In this document: in pieces, positions 9,668 through 18,833 of the stretch
How positions within the stretch are numbered: position 1 is the first letter of the stretch
Layout: each line of letters begins with the position of its first letter
Translations under genes and position numbers: made by a program
The notes under the pieces: model-generated
The model's database searches: none
What the model saw: the letters and a program-made list of their open reading frames with translations, nothing else
What the model was told of the DNA's origin: nothing
NCBI RefSeq assembly: GCF_003438495.1
Contig: NZ_QSSH01000012.1
Coordinates: 4,826-62,875 of the forward strand
Length of the DNA: 58,050 bases
From: Collinsella sp. TF05-9AC
GTDB lineage: Bacteria > Actinomycetota > Coriobacteriia > Coriobacteriales > Coriobacteriaceae
Direction of reading: 5' to 3'

Positions 9668-9713
9668 AACCACCACATTGGGGACAGGCACCTTTGTGGT
9701 GATGTTGGTGGTT
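9668..9713. repeat. palindromic element containing GGGGACAGGCACC
   Basis: Nested inverted repeat: outer arms AACCACCACAT/ATGTTGGTGGTT and inner ACCACA/TGTGGT around GGGGACAGGCACC. It overlaps the stop codon of the DUF3343 gene. It may end the mobA-DUF3343 transcript. The rest of the 257-base gap up to gdhA shows no gene. Confidence 0.55.
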
Positions 9714-10107
9714 AGAGGACGAGCTGATGATAGTCGGCGGGGGTTACGCGGCCTTCGGTGGCAGCGCGGAAGGCCGCGAGCGCATCGCCCGAGAACGGCA
9801 TGGCCCAGCACAGTCCGCAGCCGGCGGTGATGGAGCCGGGCAGTGGCATGATGCGCCCAGGAACACCGGCGGCAAGGCACAGCTGTTCGCATTCCATCAC
9901 ATCGAAGGTGCTGTCGAACGAAACGATAATCTTGCGCTCGTGGTCGAGGGCATCACCGGACGAGGACTCGCGGTGCGACTCGCGATACGCAGCCGCCGCT
10001 GCCTCTTCCTCGGCCGTATGTCCACAGCCGCCACAGCCGCAGGTGCAAGGCTCGGACCCGTCACAAGTGCAAGGTTCTCCCGTATCGGGACAGATATCGT
10101 GAGACAT
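9712..10107 (-). CDS. DUF3343 protein with Cys-rich N-terminal extension
   Basis: The C-terminal 75 residues match the DUF3343 (putative Se/S carrier-like) family, with RIMPLPGSITAGCGLCW. The N-terminal 32 residues are a Cys-rich segment (DTGEPCTCDGSEPCTCGCGG) likely to bind a metal or chalcogen; the second DUF3343 protein in the window (37816-38067) lacks it. It starts 15 bases after the mobA stop with GGAG upstream, so they form an operon. DUF3343 genes often accompany selenium metabolism genes; the biochemical role is unproven. Confidence 0.8.
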   Translation of the reverse strand: MSHDICPDTGEPCTCDGSEPCTCGCGGCGHTAEEEAAAAAYRESHRESSSGDALDHERKIIVSFDSTFDVMECEQLCLAAGVPGRIMPLPGSITAGCGLCWAMPFSGDALAAFRAATEGRVTPADYHQLVL

Positions 10108-10122
10108 GGCAACTCCAATCGT

Positions 10123-10755
10123 CTAGGCGAGCAACTCGGCCGCCGCAAACTCCTCGGGTGTATTGACGTTTTCGAAGCAGAGCGTCGAGCCGGCGACCGC
10201 GACAATCTGAGGCTCGTCCAAATACCCGGCGTTCACCCGGTCGATCAGGCAGCGAATGCGCTGACGGTCGCAGGCGAGCAGCTCTTGGGCAACCGGCGCA
10301 CACGCGTCACGGCGCCAGACGGCGCAAAGCGGCTCAATGCCACGCTCCTCGTGCGGCACGCACACATCGAGCGCCTCGGCCTCAACATGATCGGCAAGCG
10401 CGCCGATGAGCTCCGGCGAGACAAACGGCATATCGCAGGCGACGATCGCCACGAGCGGCAGCCGAGCCGCGGCCAGCGAGCTCGCGATGCCGCGCATGGC
10501 GCCCGCCGAGCCTTCAAGGTCCGCCACCACACGCGGCACCAGGCCGCCAAACGCGCGCTCCTCAAGATAGGCAAGCTCGCTGGGACGCGAAGTCGTCACG
10601 ACCAACTCGCCGGCAACTGTCGCCAGCCGACCCAGCACGCGCTCGATGAGCGGTTCGCCGCAAAACGTCATGCGCGCCTTATCGCAGCCCATGCGCGACG
10701 ACAACCCGCCCGCCTGGACGACACAAGAAAGATCGGCACGTCTTACGGTAGTCAT
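10123..10755 (-). CDS. mobA: molybdenum cofactor guanylyltransferase
   Basis: Adds GMP to molybdopterin to give the MGD form used by formate dehydrogenase. The nucleotidyltransferase signature VVQAGGLSSRMGCDKARM lies at residues 12-29, with the metal-binding VACDMPFVSPE further on. About 210 aa, normal. ATG at 10755 is chosen because the open frame upstream runs through tRNA-Sec. GGAGG is 11 bases upstream, rather far. It lies downstream of tRNA-Sec and supplies the cofactor for FdhF. Confidence 0.92.
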   Translation of the reverse strand: MTTVRRADLSCVVQAGGLSSRMGCDKARMTFCGEPLIERVLGRLATVAGELVVTTSRPSELAYLEERAFGGLVPRVVADLEGSAGAMRGIASSLAAARLPLVAIVACDMPFVSPELIGALADHVEAEALDVCVPHEERGIEPLCAVWRRDACAPVAQELLACDRQRIRCLIDRVNAGYLDEPQIVAVAGSTLCFENVNTPEEFAAAELLA

Positions 10756-10841
10756 ACGGCAAAACACCTCCATCGGCATGCTCGAAACCCGGTGCACGAA
10801 GCTAAATACAGCCGCCGAAATAGCGGCGCTACGAAAAGCTC

Positions 10842-10901
10842 GTGCAAAAACAAAACAGCGCCTTTGCGGCACGCAGCAAGACCGCGAGCACAAAAGCGCT
10901 G
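10842..10901 (-). terminator. rho-independent terminator after tRNA-Sec
   Basis: The 11-bp stem CAGCGCTTTTG / CAAAGGCGCTG (one wobble) with an internally folded loop is followed on the minus strand by TTTTGTTTTTG. It lies ten bases beyond the tRNA-Sec CCA and separates it from mobA. Confidence 0.8.
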
Positions 10902-10909
10902 GTAGCGTA

Positions 10910-11006
10910 TGGCGGGAACGTATGTGAATCGAACACATCCAAGACGTTTTGCACGCCTCGCAACGGTTTTGAGGACCGCGGAGCCCACCGGAGCCCATCC
11001 GTTCCC
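10910..11006 (-). tRNA. selC: tRNA-Sec (anticodon TCA)
   Basis: A 97-nt minus-strand tRNA with long acceptor (GGGAACGG...CGTTCCC), long variable arm (GCGAGGCGTGCAAAACGTC region), T-loop GTTCGATTC and encoded CCA. The anticodon TCA reads UGA. It lies 150 bases downstream of selB, fitting the Sec-containing fdhF and selD in this window. Confidence 0.95.
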
Positions 11007-11063
11007 AAGTGCGGCGGTATTTTACCAAACCGAGCGGTCCCCATCCCAAAAAGACGAGCAAGA

Positions 11064-11130
11064 AGTTGCGGTGGAATAGTTCCTGTATTTGCTGCCAAAG
11101 CCTCCAAATAGGAACTATTTCACCGCAACT
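11064..11130. repeat. dispersed hairpin repeat, family A copy 3
   Basis: Arms of about 25 bp beginning AGTTGCGGTGGAATAG, here with GTTCCT in place of GGGACT and the matching change on the other arm. It lies between selB and tRNA-Sec. Confidence 0.88.
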
Positions 11131-11155
11131 GAGGAGGCGGGAGCGAGTGACCGGC

Positions 11156-13123
11156 CTAGCGCAGGGAGCGCAGGCCGCCGGCATCCTTGTCGAGCACCGT
11201 AAAGCGCACGGCATCCAGGTGCTCCAAGATGCTGATGGCGCGTTTGCGCGACACGCCCAGGGCCTCGCGCAGCACGCTCGTGGTGGCAGCGCCACCGGAT
11301 GCCTCAATGGCGGCGGCAACAAGCTCGCGCGCATGGGCCTCGGCGGCAGCGGACAGGGCAACGTCGCGCTCGACCTTAACGATCGAGCGATTGAGCGAAA
11401 GCTCGCGCAGGGCACGCGTCATGGTGTCGCGATCGAGCTGCAACTGCTCGCCCACCTCGGGCAATATCGGTGCATCGAGGCCGGCTTCGTCCAGCAAGGC
11501 AACGATACGTTCGCAGGCCTCGCGCACCACACGCGCCGCGGCAGCAGCGGAGTGCGGGTCGAATACCTCGGCACCCTCGGCGGCACACACGCCACGCGAG
11601 CAGCCCTCGGCAATCAGAGCCGCGGCAACGCCATCATCAGCGGCAGGCCACGCAGCATGGGCAACGGCGCCGGGCGTAAAGCCCGTCTCCTTGGGAGACG
11701 CCGCGTGCATGGCTGACAGGGTCGCCGCCAGTGCATCCATCGCAGCGTCGAGCACCACGGCGTCCGCCAAGTAGTCCGCATCACCCACAGCAAGCTTGCG
11801 AACAGAGCCCTGCGACACCAACCCGCGCAGTGCGGCATCGACCTCGCCTACACCAAGATCCAAAGCGTCGGTAACATCAACCGCCGTAACTGGCAGCATC
11901 TGCAGCGCCAGCCAAGCGCCCACACCGCCCGCGGTATCGCCGGACTCAAGCGCCGCAAACAGTGCGCGCTCGCCGGCAGAAAGCTCGCGCGAGCGACGGC
12001 AGCGCGAAAGCAGCACGCGCCCGCCGCCGATGAGCATAACGGGCGAATACGACAGCACCACGGCATGGTCTCCGGCACACAGCGGCAGCGGCTCCTCCAG
12101 GCGCACCTGCACGGTACGGGTCTCGCCCACCGCCATGGGGGCCTCGCCCTCCAAAAGCATGATGCGGCCGACGACCTCGGCCGTTCCGGCCATCACATGC
12201 ACACGCGCGCCCGACTCGAGCACGCGTGGCTTGGTGCCCTCGCGGCCCAGGTAGGTGAACGTCATCATAAAGCGCAACGTCTGGCCAAAGCGGTCCGCCA
12301 CGCCCAGCATCTCGCCACGGTCAAGCGCCGCGACACCGTCACCAACTAGGTTGAGCGCCACACGCTGACCGGGCAGCGCCTGCTGAGTGTCGCCATGCAC
12401 TTGGATCCCACGCACGCGACAGGCCGTGCGCGACGGCAGCGCGACGAGCTCATCGCCCACCGCAACCGGCGCATCGTGCAGCGTTCCCGTCACCACAGTA
12501 CCGGCGCCCTTGATCGTAAAGCAGCGGTCAATCGGCAAGCGCGGCGCGGCATCGGTGCGCTCGGCACGGTCGCGGCAGGCATCCCAGCGGGCACTTACCT
12601 GCTCGTCGAGCACCGCAAGCAGCCCGTCGATCCCCTCGCCCGTCTTAGACGACACGGGCACAATCGGCGCGCCCGCAAACACGGTACCCGACAAAAAGTC
12701 ATCGACATCGAGCTCGGCAAGCTCGGTCATCTCGGCGTCGGCCAGATCGCGCATGGTCAGCGCCACCACCATATGCGTGACGCCCAGCATCTCCAGCACG
12801 TGCACGTGCTCGCGGGTCTGCGGCATCACGCCCTCGACGGCCGAAACCACCAGCACGGCAACGTCGATGCCCGTGGCGCCCTGCACCATGGCGCGCAGGT
12901 AATGCGCGTGGCCCGGCACGTCGACCAGGCCGACGATCTTGCCACTCGGCAGCGCCAGCTCGCCAAAGCCAAGCTCCACCGTCATGCCGCGACGACGCTC
13001 GACCTCAAGGCGATCGGGATTCTTGCCGGTCAGTGCCTCGATCAGCGCCGACTTACCGTGGTCGACGTGGCCCGCCGTGCCAACGATAACGGGACACTCC
13101 ACCAGCGCTTTAACCTCACTCAT
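11156..13123 (-). CDS. selB: selenocysteine-specific elongation factor SelB
   Basis: GTPase that delivers Sec-tRNA to UGA codons by binding the SECIS hairpin. G1 GTAGHVDHGKSAL is at residues 15-27 and G3 DVPGH follows. The G4 segment reads TMRDL where TKxD is usual, so the conserved Lys is Met. The C-terminal half has the repeated winged-helix domains for SECIS binding. 655 aa (E. coli 614). Its ATG overlaps the selA stop by four bases (ATGA). Confidence 0.96.
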   Translation of the reverse strand: MSEVKALVECPVIVGTAGHVDHGKSALIEALTGKNPDRLEVERRRGMTVELGFGELALPSGKIVGLVDVPGHAHYLRAMVQGATGIDVAVLVVSAVEGVMPQTREHVHVLEMLGVTHMVVALTMRDLADAEMTELAELDVDDFLSGTVFAGAPIVPVSSKTGEGIDGLLAVLDEQVSARWDACRDRAERTDAAPRLPIDRCFTIKGAGTVVTGTLHDAPVAVGDELVALPSRTACRVRGIQVHGDTQQALPGQRVALNLVGDGVAALDRGEMLGVADRFGQTLRFMMTFTYLGREGTKPRVLESGARVHVMAGTAEVVGRIMLLEGEAPMAVGETRTVQVRLEEPLPLCAGDHAVVLSYSPVMLIGGGRVLLSRCRRSRELSAGERALFAALESGDTAGGVGAWLALQMLPVTAVDVTDALDLGVGEVDAALRGLVSQGSVRKLAVGDADYLADAVVLDAAMDALAATLSAMHAASPKETGFTPGAVAHAAWPAADDGVAAALIAEGCSRGVCAAEGAEVFDPHSAAAAARVVREACERIVALLDEAGLDAPILPEVGEQLQLDRDTMTRALRELSLNRSIVKVERDVALSAAAEAHARELVAAAIEASGGAATTSVLREALGVSRKRAISILEHLDAVRFTVLDKDAGGLRSLR

Positions 13124-14577
13124 CGAGCAATCGCCTTCTTAACGCACGCGACGAGCGTCGTTGCCGCCGTCTCGATATCGCGGTCACCCACGAGTGTGCG
13201 CACGTCAAACAGGACGCGATCGTGCGAGGCGCGCGTGACAACCGGCGTGTCGAAATCTTGGACGAGCGAGCGCTTGAGTGCGTCAACGGAAAGACGCTCA
13301 TCGACGAGGCGCACGGCAACGCACATGGTGGGCAGCTCGACGGTAGGCAGCGAGCCGCCGCCGGGAGTCGACGAATCCTCGACGATCTCCATCTGAACGG
13401 CGCGCGGGCAACTCGCCTTATCGAGGCCCGCCACTATCAGCTCGCGCAGTTTGCGTGCGCGGCGCTCCAGATGAGCCTGCGGAAGCGTGAGCATGTTGAG
13501 CACTGGCACCTCGCGATGGGCCACGTCCGCCCCATCCATGTAAATGCGCAGTGTAGCCTCGAGCGCCGCCAGTGCGAGCTTACCCGGGCGCAGGGCGCGC
13601 ATAAGCGGATGTGACCCACAGGCCTGGACCAGATTGCGACGGCCCATGATGATGCCCGCCTGTGCGGCACCGAGCAGTTTATCGCCCGAGCACGACACCA
13701 GATCGAGCCCTGCCGAAACCGAAGCCGGCGTGGTTTCCTCGCCGCCGCGAACCAGGATGTCGTCAGGCAACAGCGCCCCTGAGCCCTGGTCTTCATAGAA
13801 CAGCAGGCCATGCTTATGGGCCAGTGCGGCGAGCTCCCTTGAGCTCACTTCCTCGTGAAAACCCTCGATGCGATAGTTGGAAGGATGGACCTTCAAGATC
13901 ATGGCCGTTTCGGGCGTGATGGCGCGCTCGTAGTCGCCCAGATGTGTGCGGTTGGTGGCGCCGACCTCGACGAGCTTGGCGCCCGAAGCCGCCATGACGT
14001 CGGGGATGCGGAAGCTGCCACCAATCTCGACAAGCTCGCCGCGGCTGACGATAACCTCTTTGCCTGCGGCATGGGTCGCCAGCACCAGCAGCACCGCGGC
14101 GGCGTTGTTGTTGACCACGAGCGCGTCCTCGGCACCGGTGAGCGAGCGAATCAGCTGCGCGGCATGCTCCTTGCGCGACCCGCGCGAACAGGTGTCCACG
14201 CTGTACTCGAGTGTGCTGTAGCCGCGCGCGACCTCGGCCACGGCCTTGGCGGCCGACTCCGCGAGCGGGGCTCGACCCAGATTGGTATGGATAACAACAC
14301 CCGTGGCGTTGACGGCGGGGCGCAGGCTCGGCAGCGCAGAACGGTGGGCGCGCCACTCGATGGCCGAGGCTAACTCGCGCTTGGAACGCGGAGCGGCGCC
14401 GGCACGAATCGCGGCGCGCTCCTCGTCAAGCTCGGCCGTGACGGCGGCATGGACCACCGCGTCGCAGGTCTCCCCTGCCGCCTTCACCACCGGCCACTCG
14501 GTGAGCAGCTCGTTGACGGAAGGAATGGCACGCAGACGGGCGCGCACCTCATCGGACATGTTCTGGCTATCGCTCAT
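13120..14577 (-). CDS. selA: L-seryl-tRNA(Sec) selenium transferase
   Basis: PLP enzyme that converts Ser-tRNA(Sec) to Sec-tRNA(Sec) using selenophosphate made by SelD. The PLP lysine lies in SGDKLLGAAQAG at roughly residue 310, and NATGVVIHTNLGRAPL typifies the N-terminal part of the fold. 485 aa. The start has AAAGG upstream. It overlaps selB and lies 52 bases after the molybdopterin oxidoreductase, suggesting one transcript. Confidence 0.96.
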   Translation of the reverse strand: MSDSQNMSDEVRARLRAIPSVNELLTEWPVVKAAGETCDAVVHAAVTAELDEERAAIRAGAAPRSKRELASAIEWRAHRSALPSLRPAVNATGVVIHTNLGRAPLAESAAKAVAEVARGYSTLEYSVDTCSRGSRKEHAAQLIRSLTGAEDALVVNNNAAAVLLVLATHAAGKEVIVSRGELVEIGGSFRIPDVMAASGAKLVEVGATNRTHLGDYERAITPETAMILKVHPSNYRIEGFHEEVSSRELAALAHKHGLLFYEDQGSGALLPDDILVRGGEETTPASVSAGLDLVSCSGDKLLGAAQAGIIMGRRNLVQACGSHPLMRALRPGKLALAALEATLRIYMDGADVAHREVPVLNMLTLPQAHLERRARKLRELIVAGLDKASCPRAVQMEIVEDSSTPGGGSLPTVELPTMCVAVRLVDERLSVDALKRSLVQDFDTPVVTRASHDRVLFDVRTLVGDRDIETAATTLVACVKKAIAR

Positions 14578-14629
14578 GTGCGGCCTTTCAAAAGAAACGT
14601 GGATTAGTCAAATACATCAGCTGAGTCAA

Positions 14630-16747
14630 TTACTCGTCATTATCCCCGTGCGCGGCGATCTTTTCCACGCGAACGGCGTTTTCCTGGGTGAGCGCGGCGC
14701 CCGTCAACGGGTCCCAACGCAACGGTGTATGGTCGAGCGGGCCCACGCCCAGGGCTTGAGCGCCACCGGCATCGGCGCCAAACGAACGCCCACCGGGGGC
14801 GGCCGAGGTGAAGATGCACGCCGGATGCAGATAGGGCGTCGTCTCCACGCGCACGCGATCGCGGCCCATGTCGCTCACAAGCTCGACGACCTCGCCATCG
14901 GCGATACCCATGCGAGCGGCGGCATCGGCATTCATCTGCACGGCGTCCAAGTCGGAACCCGCCTCGGCGGCACCTGCCGCCGCGAGCCTGCGCGAGGTAT
15001 GCGACTCAAAGGGACGGTTGCCGCTAATGAGGCGAAACATCCCCGGGTTGGGCTCCACCATCGGCGCGATCCAACCTGGCACGCGTCCCATGCCGGCACG
15101 CTCCCATACATCACTTGCCAGCGCAATCTTGCCGCCGGCAAGCGGAATCACCGGCTCACCCGTGCGCGACGGCAGTGCCACGCCCGTATCGGCCCAACCG
15201 CGCTCCTTAAGTGCAGCAAGATCAATCCCAAACGGAGCCACCTGAGAAGCGGCCAGATCGTCGGACGTAAAGTCGAAGCACTCGCCAACGCCGCAGGCCG
15301 CAGCCAGCCCGGCAAAGATCTCCCGCCCCGGTCTCGTGTCGTCATGCAAAATGGGCAGCACGGCGTTGCGGTAGAACACGCGCGAATCGTTGGCGCCCAC
15401 GACCGTGCCTACACCGCGGTCGGCCTCCAGATACGTCACGTCGGGCAGCACGAAATTAGAAGCGCGCGCCGTCTCGGACCAACGAATATCAATCGTCACA
15501 AGCAAGTCGAGCTGCTGCAAAATACTCAACCAAGCCTGTGCATTGCCATAGCCCGCACCGGGGTTACTGGCATAGACGATGAGCCCACGCAAATCGCCGG
15601 CAAGAATCGACTGACCGATGGTCGTGCACAGGCCGCGCACCGGATCGACCAGCGGATAGCGCTCGGACCCCAGCTTGGGCCCGAGCGGCACCGGCGGCGT
15701 CGCAAAGCGTGCGGGATCGAGGCCGCCCAACACAAGCGGCGTGGGCGGGTTGAGGGCACCGCCCGCGTGTCCGATGCAGCCTAGCAGTACGTCGACCAAG
15801 CAGATAGCGCGCGCGGTCTGGGTGCTGTTGGCATACGCGATTCCGATGCCGCCATGAAAGCCCGCATCCACCACAGCGGCAGGCGCGGCGGCAGCGAGAT
15901 CGCGCGCCGTGGCGACAATCTCTGCGGCCGGCACGTCGCACATCGACTCGGCCCACTCGGGCGTCCAAGCACTGGCCGCCTGCGCCAGCTCCTCAAAACC
16001 CGTGGTATAGCGGGCAACGAACTCGTGATCGTACAGGTCCTCGGCTACCAGCACATGTGCGATACCCAGCAGCAACGCCAGATCGCATCCGGGACGCACG
16101 CGCAGCCAGCGGTCGGCAAGCGCGGCCGAACCGCTGCGCCGGGGGTCAACCACGATGATCTTCGCCCCGCGCCGGCGCGCATCGTTGAGCGCATCGACGG
16201 CCCCCATCGTCGATGAATCGACGATGGAACGCCCCAGGTACATGATGCAGTCGGTATGCGCCAGGTCGGAGGCGGGGCTGTAGCCCAGGCTGTGCTCCCA
16301 TCCGGTGAGACGACTTACCTCGCAGGCACCATCGGCACCGTACACGTTGGGCGAACCCAGCGCATGCATAAAGCGATAGGCCCAGTAGCGGTCGAACGAG
16401 GGAACGCCGAGCGTCATACCCAGTGCACGAGGCCCGCACTCGTCAACAATCCCCCCAAGGCGCACAGCGATCTGCGCGAACGCCTCGTCCCAGGTAATCG
16501 CATCAAACCCCGAGCCATCAGCACGTCGGCGCATGGGGTGCAAAATCCGGTCGCGCTCGTCAAACGGCATCGCTAGGCGATGCCGTCCGCGGGCGCACAG
16601 GGCACGCGCCGCGCATGGATGTCCCGGCACCGGCAACTCGGCCACCACGCGACCGTCCTCCACGCGTGCAGCAAAGGCACAATCGGCATAGCATCCCCCG
16701 CATGTGGTCACCACGGCGTGACCGTCACGCTTCACAGCAGATGCCAT
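14630..16747 (-). CDS. molybdopterin oxidoreductase of the DMSO reductase family, substrate unknown
   Basis: About 705 aa. An N-terminal [4Fe-4S] site is formed by C16, C19 and C23 (TTCGGCYADC) with a fourth Cys near 51 before ARGRHR. The Mo-bis-MGD domains and the C-terminal dinucleotide-binding domain follow (SGNRPFESHTSRR region). At the position where FdhF has Sec it has GACEVSR, so the likely Mo ligand is Cys. ATG at 16747 has GGGG eight bases upstream. There is no Tat signal, so it is probably cytoplasmic. It precedes selA-selB in an apparent operon. It could be a second formate dehydrogenase-like or sulfur/nitrogen oxyanion reductase; the substrate is not assignable. Confidence 0.82.
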   Translation of the reverse strand: MASAVKRDGHAVVTTCGGCYADCAFAARVEDGRVVAELPVPGHPCAARALCARGRHRLAMPFDERDRILHPMRRRADGSGFDAITWDEAFAQIAVRLGGIVDECGPRALGMTLGVPSFDRYWAYRFMHALGSPNVYGADGACEVSRLTGWEHSLGYSPASDLAHTDCIMYLGRSIVDSSTMGAVDALNDARRRGAKIIVVDPRRSGSAALADRWLRVRPGCDLALLLGIAHVLVAEDLYDHEFVARYTTGFEELAQAASAWTPEWAESMCDVPAAEIVATARDLAAAAPAAVVDAGFHGGIGIAYANSTQTARAICLVDVLLGCIGHAGGALNPPTPLVLGGLDPARFATPPVPLGPKLGSERYPLVDPVRGLCTTIGQSILAGDLRGLIVYASNPGAGYGNAQAWLSILQQLDLLVTIDIRWSETARASNFVLPDVTYLEADRGVGTVVGANDSRVFYRNAVLPILHDDTRPGREIFAGLAAACGVGECFDFTSDDLAASQVAPFGIDLAALKERGWADTGVALPSRTGEPVIPLAGGKIALASDVWERAGMGRVPGWIAPMVEPNPGMFRLISGNRPFESHTSRRLAAAGAAEAGSDLDAVQMNADAAARMGIADGEVVELVSDMGRDRVRVETTPYLHPACIFTSAAPGGRSFGADAGGAQALGVGPLDHTPLRWDPLTGAALTQENAVRVEKIAAHGDNDE

Positions 16748-16810
16748 CTCGATTACCCCTTTCATCAGCCAAACACAACAGGCCAACAGCCCGGCAACGA
16801 GCCCCGGACC

Positions 16811-16847
16811 CAAAAAGCCTCCCGCACGGCAACGCCCCGCGGGAGGC
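16811..16847 (-). terminator. terminator after focA
   Basis: Stem GCCTCCCGC/GCGGGAGGC followed by TTTTT on the minus strand, 22 bases after the focA stop. It marks the end of the formate hydrogenlyase operon. Confidence 0.85.
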
Positions 16848-16869
16848 CCAACGTCAAACAGACGGTACC

Positions 16870-17709
16870 TTACGCCTCGGACTTCTTAGCGTAGATAAAC
16901 CAGTAGCCGAGCGCGACCAGAACCGCGCCGCCCACGATGTTGCCCAACGTGGCGGCGGACAGGTTAAACGCAATGCCCGCAGCGTTGAGCGCATCGGCGC
17001 CGGCGACGTCGGCACCATAGCCGCACGCGTGCATCACGGCACCCATGGGCAAAAAGTACATGTTGGCAACGCAGTGCTCAAAACCGCAGGCCACAAAGGC
17101 GGCGATGGGCAGCAGAATGCCCACGACCTTATCGACCACGGTCTTGCCGGCGGTACCAATCCACACGGCAAGGCACACAAAGATGTTGCACAGGATGCCG
17201 CGGAAGAAGATCGTCACCCAGTCGATCGTCACCTTGCCGGCGGCGACGCTCACCATGGAGTTGGCGACCGCCTCGCCGTTAAGCTTATAGATGCCGGCCA
17301 TGTACACCAAAAAGACGATGAACAGGGCACCGACAAAATTGCCGACCCACACGACGACCCAGGCCTTGAGCATCTGGACCAGAGTGATCTTTTTGCTCTT
17401 GAGCGCGCAGACCATAAGCGAATTGCCGGTAAACAGCTCGGCGCCGCACACCAGCACCAGCACCAGGCCTAGGCAAAAGCACAGGCCGCCCACGACGCGC
17501 TGGGCACCCCAGCCCAGCGTGCTGTCGCTCAAAAACACGGTAAAGAACAGGCCGCCGAAGGCGATAAACGCACCGGCGAACATTGCCAACAGAAAGGCCT
17601 TTGCGACCGGCAGGTTGGCCTTGGTCACGCCGGCGGCCTCGGTCTTGGCCTCGATCGCGGCGGGCGCCAGGCAATCGGGAGCGGGGTACTCCGCCTTGGA
17701 ATCTGCCAT
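16870..17709 (-). CDS. focA: formate/nitrite transporter FocA
   Basis: Pentameric formate channel of the FNT family in the cytoplasmic membrane. Family signatures AELFTGNSLMV and GFEHCVANMYF are present with six predicted membrane segments. ATG at 17709 gives MADSKAEYP and has AGGAAAG upstream; a longer form has no better start. As last gene of the hydrogenlyase operon it likely imports or exports formate for FdhF. Confidence 0.93.
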   Translation of the reverse strand: MADSKAEYPAPDCLAPAAIEAKTEAAGVTKANLPVAKAFLLAMFAGAFIAFGGLFFTVFLSDSTLGWGAQRVVGGLCFCLGLVLVLVCGAELFTGNSLMVCALKSKKITLVQMLKAWVVVWVGNFVGALFIVFLVYMAGIYKLNGEAVANSMVSVAAGKVTIDWVTIFFRGILCNIFVCLAVWIGTAGKTVVDKVVGILLPIAAFVACGFEHCVANMYFLPMGAVMHACGYGADVAGADALNAAGIAFNLSAATLGNIVGGAVLVALGYWFIYAKKSEA

Positions 17710-17748
17710 GTCAATCACTTCTTTCCTAATCAGCAGGGACAAGCGCTC

Positions 17749-18252
17749 CTATTGCTCTTGTCCCAAGCGGACAAAGTGGGAAAAGTCGTTGGCGGCCACG
17801 GCGTCGTACACGGCGTCGACGGCGTCAAAGACTTCCGGGGACATGGGGTTGTAAAACTCCGTATCGCCCGGCTGAATCCCTATGAAGACGATATCTTCGC
17901 ACGATTGCTCGATTTCCTCGATCAGAATCGACAAAGGGAGCGAATGCGTGGTGAACATCGACTTGCGGGCCACATCGCGCTTGTCGAGCAAGCGGATGGC
18001 GCCGACGGGCAGCGCCATGTCGGCGGCATCGACCAAAACCAAACGCGGCGGACGCTCGCGCTTGACCTCGATGATGTCATCCTCGGGCGTTTGCCCGCCG
18101 TCGATGGTGTACCAACCGGCGATGGGCGCGTCTTGCATCTTTTTGGAGAGCACGGGGCCGGCAGCATCGTCGGCACGCAGCACGCTTCCCGCCGTGAGCA
18201 CGATACCCGCAAACGGGGCGCCGTTCACACGACCATCCACAACGCGACCCAT
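17749..18252 (-). CDS. hycI: hydrogenase maturation protease HycI
   Basis: Endopeptidase that trims the C-terminus of the NiFe large subunit after nickel insertion. Family landmarks LTAGSVLRADDAAG, DGGQTPED, LVDAADM and FTTHSLPLS are present, including the acidic and His nickel-sensing residues. 167 aa. Its ATG overlaps the hycH stop (TAATG). Substrate in this operon is HyfG. Confidence 0.92.
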   Translation of the reverse strand: MGRVVDGRVNGAPFAGIVLTAGSVLRADDAAGPVLSKKMQDAPIAGWYTIDGGQTPEDDIIEVKRERPPRLVLVDAADMALPVGAIRLLDKRDVARKSMFTTHSLPLSILIEEIEQSCEDIVFIGIQPGDTEFYNPMSPEVFDAVDAVYDAVAANDFSHFVRLGQEQ

Positions 18253-18833
18253 TACTGCAACCTCCCCGTCAGATACACGCCCGACACATCGCGCACGCGC
18301 TCCACCAGATCGCGGAACTTCATTAAGAACGCGACCTGCTGGGCATGCAGGCCAAAGTCGTCGTCGAACACCGAGATGCCGGCCTTGGCCGACCCGCGAA
18401 AACCGCGCTCGTCGAGCAGCGTGTCGCAGGCCTCGAGCAGCGACGGCACCGCCGCCTTGTCAAGCTGGCACTCGCCAAAGGAGCGGATGGCCTCGAACTT
18501 GGTCTTGGCCTCCCCCTCCGGCAACGCGTCGACGAGCGAATAGAACACATCCACCGGCACCGACAGACGCGGCTCAAAGCAATCGAGCACGCCGGTGTGG
18601 TGGCCCACGGCGAGCGTGTAGTACAGCACGTCGCAGGCCTCCTGGGGAACGTCTTCCTCGGTCTCCACAAACTTACGCGTGAGCTCATAGAAGACCACCT
18701 GGTCGGGCGCATGGCCCAAGCAGGGGTCGGCGACGCCCTCGGCGGCCTCGTCGCTTGCGCGCGAGGCATCGCCAAAGGAGCCGCCGAGCATGCCGGGGCC
18801 CGCAAAGTAACCAGAGCGGTCCGTGAGCTCCAT
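18252..18833 (-). CDS. hycH: formate hydrogenlyase maturation protein HycH/HyfJ
   Basis: Small accessory protein of 193 aa resembling HycH, needed for maturation of the hydrogenase-3/4 large subunit. Recognisable are VFYELTRKFVE and the YYTLAVGHHTGV segment. There are no membrane helices. It is packed between the small subunit gene and hycI with overlaps. The exact step it serves is not established in the family. Confidence 0.85.
   Translation of the reverse strand: MELTDRSGYFAGPGMLGGSFGDASRASDEAAEGVADPCLGHAPDQVVFYELTRKFVETEEDVPQEACDVLYYTLAVGHHTGVLDCFEPRLSVPVDVFYSLVDALPEGEAKTKFEAIRSFGECQLDKAAVPSLLEACDTLLDERGFRGSAKAGISVFDDDFGLHAQQVAFLMKFRDLVERVRDVSGVYLTGRLQ

Noticed and set aside
10756..11415. 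N-terminal extension of mobA
   Set aside because: The frame runs through the terminator and tRNA-Sec, which are better supported; the nucleotidyltransferase motif starts right after the ATG at 10755.
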